A program made the translations under genes and the position numbers. The notes under the pieces were generated by a model. That model was not told the origin of the DNA and made no database searches. It saw only the letters and a list, made by a program, of their open reading frames with translations. This document shows, in pieces, positions 56,522 through 64,000 of a stretch of 64,000 bases of DNA. The stretch is from Prado023 sp963736425 (GTDB taxonomy: Bacteria > Actinomycetota > Actinomycetes > S36-B12 > CAIYMF01), in the NCBI GenBank assembly GCA_963736425.1, contig CAVTOX010000013.1:1-64000 (forward strand), in the 5' to 3' direction. Within the stretch, counting starts at the first letter, position 1. Each line of letters begins with the position of its first letter.

Positions 56522-58641
56522 TCAGACGCCCATCGACGGCCGGGACAGCACCACCACGCTGTGAGCCTCCAGCCTGATCCCGCCGCCAGCCAGGACCACG
56601 GTTCCGTTCTTGTGGCGCTGGTTGGTGTCCAGCACCACCAACCAGGTGTCGCCGTAGTCCGAGGTCGGGAGGACGAACCCCAGCGGGCTGGTGTCCGCGT
56701 TGAGCAGGATCAGCAGCGAGTCGTCGACGATCCGCTCCCCCCGCGGCCCGGGCTCGAGGATCCGGTCACCGTTGAGGAACACCATCACGGATCGGGCGAA
56801 CGAGGTGTTCCAGGAGTCGTCGGTCATGTGCTCGGCGTCTCGGGTGAACCACGCGATGTCGCCCAGGTCCGACTGGCCGCCGTGGGAGGCCGCACCCCGG
56901 AAGAAGCGCCGGCGGCGCAGGGTTGCGTGATCCTTGCGCATCTGGACCACCTGCCGGGTGAACTCCAGATGTGCGGCGTCCTCCTTGGACAGGTCCCAGT
57001 CGATCCACGTGAGCTCGTTGTCCTGGCAGTAGCCGTTGTTGTTGCCGCGCTGGGTGCGGCCGAGCTCGTCGCCGTGCGACAGCATCGGCACGCCCTGGGA
57101 GAACATCAGGGTGGCCAGGAAGTTGCGGCGCTGGCGGTTGCGCAGGCGAGTGACGGCCCGGTCCTTGGTCGGCCCCTCGGCACCGGAGTTCCAGGACCGG
57201 TTGTGGTTCTCGCCATCGGCTGTTGTCGTCCCCGTTGGCCTCGTTGTGCTTGTGGTTGTAGGAGACGAGATCCGCCAGGGTGAAGCCGTCGTGGGCGGTC
57301 ACGAAGTTGATCGAGGCGATGGGCCTGCGCCCGGAGTGGCCGTAGAGGTCCGAGGATCCCGTGATCCGACTGGCGAACTCGGCCAACGTGGAGGGCTCCC
57401 CACGCCAGTAGTCGCGCACCGCATCGCGGTAGCGACCGTTCCACTCGGTCCACAACGGCGGGAACTGGCCCACCTGGTAGCCGCCGTCCCCGACGTCCCA
57501 GGGCTCGGCGATGATCTTCGCCTGCGAGATGACCGGGTCCTGGTGCACCAGGTCGAAGAACGCCGACAGCCGATCCACGTCATGGAACTGGCGTGCCAGC
57601 GTCGCGGCGAGGTCGAAGCGGAACCCGTCGACGTGCATCTCGGTCACCCAGTACCGCAGCGAGTCCATGATGAGCTGCAGGACGTGCGGGCTGCGCATGA
57701 TCAGGGAGTTGCCGGTGCCCGTCGTGTCGAAGTAGCTCGACGGGTCGCCCTCGACCAGGCGGTAGTAGGCGGGGTTGTCGATCCCGCGGAACGACAGCGT
57801 CGGACCGAGATGGTTGCCCTCCGCGGTGTGGTTGTAGACCACGTCGAGGATCACCTCGATGTTCGCCGCATGCAGGGCCTTGACCAACGACTTGAACTCC
57901 CCGACCTGCTCCCCCCGGGTGCCCACCGAGGAGTACGCGTTGTGCGGGGCGAAGAAGCCGATCGTGTTGTAGCCCCAGTAGTTGCTCAGGCCGCGCCCCT
58001 GCAGGATCGGGTCGTCGACGAACTGGTGGACGGGCATCAGCTCGACGGCCGTGACCCCGAGGTCGGTCAGGTGCTGGATCACCGCTGGGTGGGCCATCCC
58101 CGCGTAGGTGCCGCGGATCTCCTCAGGGATGTCCGGGTGCGCCATCGTCATGCCCTTGACGTGGGCCTCATAGATCACGCTGTCGTGGTACTCGTGCTTC
58201 GGCGGGCGGTCGTGCGCCCAGTCGAAGTACGGGTTGATGACCACGGCCTTCATGGTGTGCGGCCGCAGAGTCGCTGGAGTTGCGCTCCTGCTCGGCGCCG
58301 AGGCGGTAGGAGTGCAGCGACGGGTCACCGTCGACCTGCCCGTCTATCGCCTTGGCGTAGGGGTCGAGCAGCAGCTTCGACGGGTCGCAGCGCAGGCCCG
58401 CCGCCGGGTCGTAGGGGCCATGGACCCGGTAGCCGTAGCGCTGGCCCGGGATCACCGACGGCAGGTACACGTGCCAGACGTGGGCGTCTGACTCCCCCAC
58501 CTCGATGCGCGTCTCCACGTCGTCGTCGTCGAAGAGGCACAGCTCGACCCGGTCAGCGACGCTTGAGAACAGGGCGAAGTTGGTGCCGCTCCCGTCGAAC
58601 GTCGCACCCAACGGGTACGCGCGGCCCGGCCAGATCTGCAT
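56522..58641 (-). CDS. glgX: Glycogen debranching enzyme GlgX/TreX, two frameshifts
   Basis: A frame-corrected protein of about 706 residues. A CBM48 N-terminal domain (YPLGATFDGSGTNFALFS) leads to the GH13 barrel with VYNHTAEGN (region I), GFRFDLAATLAR (Asp), IIAEPWDVG (Glu) and VTAHDGFTL (Asp). LGRTQRGNNNGYCQDN near the C-terminus is typical of isoamylase-type debranching enzymes. The frame breaks at about 58261-58264 (extra base before PHTMKAVVINPYFDW) and about 57217-57219 (extra base before DGENHNRSWN). It removes alpha-1,6 branches and supplies linear dextrins to TreY. Confidence 0.9.
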
Positions 58642-58700
58642 ACCCGAATGATCCCACGCAAGTCGCTGGGCCGGTGACCGATGGTGGCGGTCGGTGGCCG

Positions 58701-58829
58701 ATGCCGGGCCCTACCCCCCGCGCTGCCTGGGCCACCCGCAGGCACTGGGACGGCCACACCGCCGCTGACATCGCCGCCGCGCTACGCGTGTCCCGGGCCA
58801 CGGCCCGCCGGGCCTCGCCGTGGCCGTAG
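58701..58829 (+). CDS. Possible small helix-turn-helix peptide
   Basis: 42 codons: MPGPTPRAAWATRRHWDGHT followed by a helix-turn-helix-like stretch (AADIAAALRVSRATARR) and a stop. It lies between two diverging minus-strand genes' boundaries. The short length and lack of a ribosome site leave this uncertain; it may be a fragment of a larger lost HTH protein. Confidence 0.25.
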   Translation: MPGPTPRAAWATRRHWDGHTAADIAAALRVSRATARRASPWP

Positions 58830-58839
58830 AGGCCAGCAG

Positions 58840-59655
58840 TCAAGAGTCGAAGCGTCTTTGCAGGTCGGCGTAGCCGATCGCACCGTCGAGGAAGCCGAGA
58901 GTCCCGGAGTCCAGCAGTTCCCGGCCGGCGCGCTCCAACATGCTCAGCGAGGCTCGGGCCAGGCTGCCGCCCAGGCTGACCCGCGTGACGCCGAGCGCGA
59001 AGAGTGTGGGCGCGTCGATGGTGTTCGCCAGCCCCGCCACCATGTTCAGCGGGCCCGGGATGGCCGCCGCGAGCCGCCGGATCGTGTCCTCCTCGACGAC
59101 TCCGGGCACGAAGACGCAGTCGGCCCCCGCGTCGAGGTACCGCACCGCCCGATCGACCGTCTCGGCGAAGACGTCCCCGGTCGTGCCGGCGAAGTAGGTG
59201 TCAGTGCGGGCGTTGAGCACGAAGGTGCCGCGCGGCGCCGCGGCTCGGGCGGCCGCGATGCGGTCGGCTGCCTTGTCGATGGCGAACAACTCACCGTTCC
59301 CGGCGTCCTCGAGGTTGCCGCCCACGGCCCCGAGGTCCACGGCCCGGGCCACGGTGCCCCCGACCTCGTCGGCGGTGTCGCCGTACCCGGCTTCGAGGTC
59401 CGCGGTCACGGGCACGCTCACCGCGGCCACGATACGACCGACGTGCTCGAGCATCGTGTCGCGGTCCAGGGCTCCTCCGTCCGGGACTCCGCAGGACCAG
59501 GCGATGCCTGCGCTGGTCGTGGCGATGGCCGGGAAGCCGACCTGCTCGAGGATGCGGGCGGAGCCGGCATCCCAGGCGTTGGGGAGCACGAAACCAGAAC
59601 CCGCGTGCAGGGCCAGCAGAGCGGTGGCCTTCTCGCTCGAAGCTCCGATGCTCAC
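58840..59655 (-). CDS. Isocitrate lyase/PEP-mutase family protein
   Basis: About 271 residues of the PEP mutase/isocitrate lyase superfamily. FVLPNAWDAGSARILEQVGFPAIATTSAG opens the barrel. TADLEAGYGD (metal Asp/Glu) and NLEDAGNGEL and NARTDTY are the catalytic-loop blocks. The active-site Cys-rich KKCGH motif of true isocitrate lyase is absent, so a 2-methylisocitrate-lyase-like or oxaloacetate-type C-C lyase is more likely. The start at GTG 59655 is chosen from the leaderless hexamer; GTG 59658 adds one residue. Confidence 0.82.
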   Translation of the reverse strand: MSIGASSEKATALLALHAGSGFVLPNAWDAGSARILEQVGFPAIATTSAGIAWSCGVPDGGALDRDTMLEHVGRIVAAVSVPVTADLEAGYGDTADEVGGTVARAVDLGAVGGNLEDAGNGELFAIDKAADRIAAARAAAPRGTFVLNARTDTYFAGTTGDVFAETVDRAVRYLDAGADCVFVPGVVEEDTIRRLAAAIPGPLNMVAGLANTIDAPTLFALGVTRVSLGGSLARASLSMLERAGRELLDSGTLGFLDGAIGYADLQRRFDS

Positions 59656-59661
59656 CACGCA

Positions 59662-59667
59662 ACCTTA
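59662..59667 (-). promoter_or_regulatory. Leaderless -10 hexamer of the PEP-mutase-like gene
   Basis: TAAGGT on the minus strand with 6 nt to GTG at 59655. Confidence 0.4.
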
Positions 59668-59857
59668 CCGACGTCAGACAGGTCCACCGCCGGTACAGCG
59701 CACCCGCCGTCGCAGATGCTGGCCGAAGTAGCACGCCTCGCGGCTACTTCATGGATGATCCGGATCGTGGCATCTCCGGATGTGGGGACACCCCATTCTT
59801 GGCAGGGTTAGCCTGCACCCTGGAGGCATGACCTCGTCAGATTGCTCAGGAGGCGCA

Positions 59858-60538
59858 ATGGGCAGCAACCCACGAGTCGAGGAGCCCTACGATCTGAGTC
59901 CTGATCACACGGTCATGCTGGGTGTCGATTTCCAGCTCGGGTTCGGCGACGGCGCCTGGGAGCACACCCCGCACGCACCAGCAGCGGTGGCCCGGTTCCG
60001 TGAGGCTGCGACGAGCTGGCGCGGTGCCGGCGGCCGGGTGATCATGTGCCGGGAGATCTACTACCCGAGCGACTACCCGGGGCCGGATGGTGGGCCGCTC
60101 GAGGACGTCGTCGCGCACCATCCACTGATGTCCGGGCGCCACAATGCGGAGTTCCATCCGGGTCTGGTCGAGCCGGAGGACCTGGTGATGCGCAAGACCG
60201 GTTTCTCCGCGGTCGCGGCCGGCAATCTGCTCGAGATCCTCGCCGAGCACCGGTGGGACACCGTGGTCATGGGGGGGCTGACAACCCCGGTCTGCGTGGG
60301 AACCACTTCTGATGACCTCAGCATGGCCGGCCTCAAGGTGGTCATCCTCGAGGATGCGTGCGCCTCCCAGCCCTTCGAGGGATTCTCGGCGGAGGATGCG
60401 CACGCGTTCGCGCTGGCCCGGTTCCGCTACCTGTTCGGCCAGACCATGACAACCACGGACTTCAGGCAGTTCGCCGACAGCTTGCCCACGGACACACGGC
60501 CGTCGTCACCCGATACGGCGCGCACCGATGGCACCTGA
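59858..60538 (+). CDS. Cysteine hydrolase, isochorismatase-like
   Basis: 226 residues. The catalytic triad of the family is visible: Asp in MLGVDFQLGFG near residue 24, Lys in MRKTGFSA near 112 and Cys in TTPVCVGTTSDDL near 146. Relatives hydrolyse isochorismate, nicotinamide, N-carbamoyl compounds or peroxyureidoacrylate; this one cannot be placed. AGGAGG lies 4 nt before ATG 59858; ATG 59828 is an alternative. A TAGCCT hexamer at 59809-59814 may be its -10. Its 3' end overlaps the next gene by 11 nt, so the two are probably coupled. Confidence 0.82.
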   Translation: MGSNPRVEEPYDLSPDHTVMLGVDFQLGFGDGAWEHTPHAPAAVARFREAATSWRGAGGRVIMCREIYYPSDYPGPDGGPLEDVVAHHPLMSGRHNAEFHPGLVEPEDLVMRKTGFSAVAAGNLLEILAEHRWDTVVMGGLTTPVCVGTTSDDLSMAGLKVVILEDACASQPFEGFSAEDAHAFALARFRYLFGQTMTTTDFRQFADSLPTDTRPSSPDTARTDGT

Positions 60539-62798
60539 GGTGGGGTCTTCTCTGCCATCCAAGCAGAGAAGGCAGACCGCGAGTGTGCGCACCTTCTGCC
60601 GGATCTGCGAGGTCTACTGCGGTCTGGTCGCGGAGGTCGACGACGGCCGGGTCATAGCGGTGCGCCCGGACCGCGACCACCCGGTGTCGCGAGGTTACGC
60701 GTGCGTCAAGGGGCTCGGGCTCGGCGCGCTGCACGACGACCCCCACCGGCTCGACCATCCGCTCAAGCGGGTCGGGGACGACTACCAGCGGATCAGCTGG
60801 GACCAGGCCATTGCCGAGATCGGGGCACGGGTGCGGGCACTCGTGGATGCTCACGGGCCCCGGGCGGTGGCGCTCTACCAGGGCAACCCCACGTTCTTCA
60901 GCTTCCAGCACGTGCTCATGTCGTCGGCGTTCGTCGAGGCGCTCGGGTCGCCGAATGTCTTCGCGTCGCACTCGGTCGACACCAACAACAAGTTCCACGT
61001 GTCGACGGCGATGTACGGCCTCTCGCTCGTGCACCCGGTGCCCGACCTCGACCGGGTGCGCTTCCTCATGTGCCTGGGCTCCAACCCCACCGTGAGCCAG
61101 ATGTCGGTGCTCACGGTCGCCGACGCGACAGCTGCCCTGCGCGGGGTCGTCGACCGTGGCGGCCGGGTCGTGATCGTCGACCCGCGGCGCACCGAGACTG
61201 TGCGCAAGGTGGGCGAGCACGTGCCGATCCGTCCCGGCACCGACGCCTACCTGCTCGCCGCGATGCTGCACGTCCTCACTGCCGAGCTGGGTGCGGACCT
61301 CGACCGAGCGCGGGAGTTCGCGACCGGTGTCGACGAGGTCGTCGCGGTGGTGGCACCGTGGACCCCGGAGCGCGCAGCCGCGGTGACCGGTGTTCCCGCC
61401 GGGACCATCCGCGAGCTGGCCACGGCGTACGCGACGGCCGAGGGTGCCGCGCTCTACATGTCCACCGGCGTCAACATGGGGCCGTTCGGATCGGTCGCCT
61501 ACTGGCTGCTGCAGACGCTGAACCTGATCAGCGGCAACCTCGACCGCGCCGGTGGGCTGCTCGTGCCGGAGGGGGCGTTCGACGTCCTGCGCCTGAGCGC
61601 CGCCCTGGGCCTCGGCACGTTCGACGAGCACCGGACCACCGATGGGCGCTGGCACCGGGTGGCCGGCGCCTTCCCGGTGGCCGCGCTCGCCGACGAGATC
61701 ACGACCGAGCACCCCGACCGCATCCGGGCGCTGTTCGTCACCGCCGGCAACCCGGTGCACTCGGTGCCGGGCGGAAGTCGGCATCTGGCCGACGCGATGC
61801 GTGGGCTCGACCTCGTGGTGAGCATCGACATCTACCGCAACGAGACCGCGGCCCTCGCCGACTACGTGCTGCCCGCCACCGACATGCTCGAGCGCAGCGA
61901 CTTCACCATCACCCACCAGGTGCTCCAGGTGGTGCCGCACGCACAGTGGACGCCGGCCGTCGTTCCTCCGGCCCACGAGCGCCGTGAGGAGTGGCGCATC
62001 TTCTCCGACCTCGCCGAGGCCAGCGGCGCACCGCTCCTGGGACCGACGGCGGCGAACGTGCTCCCGCGGCTCAACCGCCTGCTGCGCCGGCTGCCCGGCC
62101 GACCCGAGGTCACGCCGGACCGCATCGTCGCGCTGCTGCTGCTCTGGGGACGCCGCACCACCATGCGCGAACTGCGACGGCACCCGGAGGGCGTGCTCCT
62201 GCCGCCGTCGCAGCCCGGGTCCTTCCTCGGCCGACGGGTGCGTACGCCCGACGGGCTCGTGCGCCTTGCCCCGCCCGAGCTCGTCGCCGACGCCGCCCGG
62301 CTCGACGACCTCGAGGCAGAGCTGTCGCGCACCGACGTGCTCCGCCTCATCGGACGCCGCGACCGCCGCTCGCACAACAGCTGGATGCATGGCAATCCCC
62401 GCATCAGCCAGCCGCCCGGCGGCAACACGGCGCTGCTGCACCCGCTGGATGCCGCGCAGCGCGGGATCGCCGATGGGGACCCGATCGAGGTCTCCACCCA
62501 GGAGGGCACCGTTCGGCTGCCGTGCTCCCTCACCGACGACGTGGCCCGCGGCGTCGTCGTCGTTCCGCACGGCTGGGGGCACGCAACCTCGGGGCACCTG
62601 CAAGCCCGCTCGCTGCCCGGCGCCAACGTCAACGACGTGATACCCGGCGGGCCCGCGCAGATGGACCCGGTCAGCGGTCAGGCCGTGATGCTCGCCCACG
62701 TCGTCGAGGTGCGCACCGTCATGGCGGACCACGATGCGTCGGCACCCGACGACATGGCCCTCGGGGCCGAGGGCGGTTCAGGCGACTTGCTGGCGTAG
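60528..62798 (+). CDS. Molybdopterin-dependent oxidoreductase with [4Fe-4S] site
   Basis: 756 residues. The N-terminal cluster motif is Cys24-x2-Cys27-x3-Cys31 with Cys59 in GYACVKG, as in the formate dehydrogenase/nitrate reductase (DMSO reductase) superfamily. MGD-binding blocks follow: LMCLGSNPTVSQ, IVDPRRTETVRK, VLPATDMLERSD, and the C-terminal HPLDAAQRGIADGDPIEVST with HGWGHATSG. There is no Tat signal and no electron-transfer partner gene nearby, so it is probably cytosolic. Its substrate is unknown; the metal-ligand position near residues 140-150 (ASHSVDTNNK) lacks an obvious Cys. The start overlaps the hydrolase gene by 11 nt. Confidence 0.87.
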   Translation: MAPEVGSSLPSKQRRQTASVRTFCRICEVYCGLVAEVDDGRVIAVRPDRDHPVSRGYACVKGLGLGALHDDPHRLDHPLKRVGDDYQRISWDQAIAEIGARVRALVDAHGPRAVALYQGNPTFFSFQHVLMSSAFVEALGSPNVFASHSVDTNNKFHVSTAMYGLSLVHPVPDLDRVRFLMCLGSNPTVSQMSVLTVADATAALRGVVDRGGRVVIVDPRRTETVRKVGEHVPIRPGTDAYLLAAMLHVLTAELGADLDRAREFATGVDEVVAVVAPWTPERAAAVTGVPAGTIRELATAYATAEGAALYMSTGVNMGPFGSVAYWLLQTLNLISGNLDRAGGLLVPEGAFDVLRLSAALGLGTFDEHRTTDGRWHRVAGAFPVAALADEITTEHPDRIRALFVTAGNPVHSVPGGSRHLADAMRGLDLVVSIDIYRNETAALADYVLPATDMLERSDFTITHQVLQVVPHAQWTPAVVPPAHERREEWRIFSDLAEASGAPLLGPTAANVLPRLNRLLRRLPGRPEVTPDRIVALLLLWGRRTTMRELRRHPEGVLLPPSQPGSFLGRRVRTPDGLVRLAPPELVADAARLDDLEAELSRTDVLRLIGRRDRRSHNSWMHGNPRISQPPGGNTALLHPLDAAQRGIADGDPIEVSTQEGTVRLPCSLTDDVARGVVVVPHGWGHATSGHLQARSLPGANVNDVIPGGPAQMDPVSGQAVMLAHVVEVRTVMADHDASAPDDMALGAEGGSGDLLA

Positions 62799-62942
62799 CG
62801 CTGGCGGTCCGTTCCTCCGGACGTCCCGCGAGGGGCCGAGGGCCGACCGGGATACTCGGCGTTGCGCGCCTGTGTGACGGCGTCGAGGAGGTCCCGCCCA
62901 GCCTCGCCCCGCTCAGCAACAGCGCGACGGCTACCTGGTTGG

Positions 62943-63014
62943 TGGGCCCCGCGGGGCTCGAACCCGCAACCTACGGATTAAAAGTCCGCAGCTCTACCAT
63001 TGAGCTAGAGGCCC
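62943..63014 (-). tRNA. tRNA-Lys (anticodon UUU)
   Basis: On the minus strand the four arms close cleanly. The acceptor GGGCCTC pairs with GGGGCCC. The D arm is GCTC/GAGC and the anticodon stem is GCGGA/TCCGT with loop CTTTTAA, giving anticodon TTT. The T arm is GCGGG-TTCGAGC-CCCGC. Discriminator A is at 62943, and the next three minus-strand bases read CCA, so the terminus appears gene-encoded. Confidence 0.95.
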
Positions 63015-63245
63015 TGGGCCTACGGAGAAGAGGTGGGGGACTACCGGTCTCCGGGGCCTTTCCGTGCCGCCGCTGGTGGGTGGCGGTTCGGGTGGTGCCC
63101 ATTCTGTCAGATGCTCCTGTTGGGGTGCCGCTGTCGGATGACTGAGCCAGCTGCCGCTCCCAGTGGCGGGGCCACACCTGCCGATACAGTCACCGGTAGT
63201 CAACAACGCGCCCTCTGCGATCGGGCGGGAACGGGGACAGCGGGC

Positions 63246-63560
63246 ATGACACAAACACCAGGGTTCGCGGAGTCGGGGAGTCCTTCGGGGGTTCGCTGGA
63301 CCGCCGTCCTGTTCGGCATCGCGACTGTCGGCTTCCTCGTTCAGGGGATCAACCGCGCATACATCACCACGCAACTGGGTGCCGCCGACGGAACCTACAG
63401 CGTTGAGTACGTGGCGAGGACAACGCAGAGCATCCTCGGTGCGCTCGTCTGCCTGACCGCTGCCACGCTACCCACCGTGTGGTGGAACCTCACTCACTCC
63501 CGGACGCAGAGGGTTGCGACCGAACCCCTGACAGGGGAACGAAACCCGCTGGGACGGTGA
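63246..63560 (+). CDS. Small two-helix membrane protein
   Basis: 104 residues with two hydrophobic segments, TAVLFGIATVGFLVQGI and ILGALVCLTAATLPTVWW, separated by about 30 polar residues. The tail is charged. It closely resembles in layout the convergent protein at 63608-63886 (RW-x-VLFG-x-A at helix one, ALP or TLP followed by Trp at the end of helix two). Function unknown. Base composition is lower in GC than the rest of the window. Confidence 0.6.
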   Translation: MTQTPGFAESGSPSGVRWTAVLFGIATVGFLVQGINRAYITTQLGAADGTYSVEYVARTTQSILGALVCLTAATLPTVWWNLTHSRTQRVATEPLTGERNPLGR

Positions 63561-63607
63561 GGCCGTCGTCTTCGACTCGGACGCCGCCGGTGAGTGGTGG
63601 GACGTGA

Positions 63608-63886
63608 CTACTGGATGGACTCCCTTTCAGGACTCCCCTGAGGCTGGGGCGAGTCGAACCGGCGAGGGAACGTCGACCAGATCGCCGGCAGCACGGCAAT
63701 CGCGATGCAGATGACCGCGTACGTGAGGCGCTGAATCGAGCTCAGGATGAGGTCGTCAATGAAGATGCTGGGTTGGGTCATCTTCGTCGCGGTATGCGCG
63801 TCGATCACCGCAACCCATAGGAACGGCACCGAGGCCAACCCGAACAGGACGCTCACCCACCGCAACCACCCCGGAACAACCCGCAT
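63608..63886 (-). CDS. Small two-helix membrane protein, paralogue of its neighbour
   Basis: 92 residues. Helices WVSVLFGLASVPFLWVAV and LTYAVICIAIAVLPAIW match the pattern of the convergent plus-strand protein. The ATG at 63886 is chosen because AGGAG lies 5 nt upstream; the longer frame adds an Arg-rich N-terminus. Function unknown. Confidence 0.6.
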   Translation of the reverse strand: MRVVPGWLRWVSVLFGLASVPFLWVAVIDAHTATKMTQPSIFIDDLILSSIQRLTYAVICIAIAVLPAIWSTFPRRFDSPQPQGSPERESIQ

Positions 63887-64000
63887 GACGCTCCTCCCTG
63901 GATCAAGACGCGTCCATGGTGTCAGACGCCGGATCGCCGCCCTCACGGCGTCCCCGCCACTTCGACCTCACGATGGCCCCGCCATCGGCGCACCCACCGC

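Noticed and set aside
62940..63245. tRNA-Lys as an integration site for a mobile element
   Set aside because: No integrase and no repeated copy of the tRNA 3' end was seen. The lower-GC genes lie on the 5' side of the tRNA, which is not where elements normally insert.
1..64000. CRISPR arrays, insertion sequences, prophage
   Set aside because: No regularly spaced repeats, transposases, integrases or phage structural genes were seen anywhere in the window.

Overview
This window is a gene-dense, high-GC (roughly 70%) stretch of chromosome. Protein content and signals point to an Actinomycetota bacterium: Corynebacterium/Mycobacterium-type glycogen synthase, DUF2510 and Abhydrolase_9 proteins, FluC gene pairs, a LAL-type LuxR regulator, GTG starts, and many leaderless TANNNT promoters. 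I cannot name a genus. There are no transposases, phage genes, CRISPR arrays or rRNA genes. One tRNA (Lys-UUU) lies near the right end.

Layout, left to right. 1-3.5 kb: divergent glgC (partial) and glgA, followed by a large uncharacterised Rossmann-like protein. 3.6-9.7 kb: an alpha/beta hydrolase, small proteins, a DUF445 membrane protein, a PiT phosphate transporter with a candidate Pho box, and a SpoIID-domain protein. 9.8-12.8 kb: a three-gene FtsX/LolD-type ABC exporter operon. 12.9-18.4 kb: a GH13 amylase-like enzyme, gamma-glutamyltranspeptidase, a YbdK-type carboxylate-amine ligase and an M20 amidohydrolase. 18.5-22.2 kb: a glutaredoxin, an aquaporin with a perfect CRP/GlxR-like site upstream, dCMP deaminase, hexose-6-phosphate mutarotase and a crotonase. 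22.3-25.4 kb: a TPP-riboswitch-controlled thiamin-type ECF transporter whose two ATPases and T component are fused. 25.4-33.9 kb: a lipoprotein, a FluC pair, an esterase/esterase/ATP-grasp operon, an Abhydrolase_9 membrane hydrolase and a hemolysin-III protein. 34-39.6 kb: a secreted protein, a LAL regulator, a nucleoside deaminase, DUF1294, and an NAD-dependent epimerase. 39.7-43 kb: zur divergent from znuA-znuB-znuC. 43-50.6 kb: a secreted EEP-family nuclease/phosphatase, prfC, a fused ureAB with a divergent ureC, and a DUF2252 protein. 50.6-58.7 kb: a beta-propeller lipoprotein, then glgB, treY and glgX. 58.8-64 kb: a PEP-mutase-like enzyme, an isochorismatase-like hydrolase, a molybdopterin oxidoreductase, tRNA-Lys, and two related two-helix membrane proteins.

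How the genes work together. Alpha-glucan metabolism is split between the two ends: ADP-glucose synthesis and chain building (glgC, glgA) at the left, and branching, debranching and trehalose formation (glgB, glgX, treY) at the right. treZ is not visible. Zinc uptake (zur/znuABC), thiamin-precursor uptake (riboswitch plus ECF) and phosphate uptake (PiT) are recognisable regulated import units.

Quality warning. At least 17 single-frame breaks interrupt 14 otherwise intact genes on both strands, many in short G or C runs. The simplest reading is indel errors in the source sequence rather than mass pseudogenisation. For those genes I give the full frame-corrected span and the position of each break.
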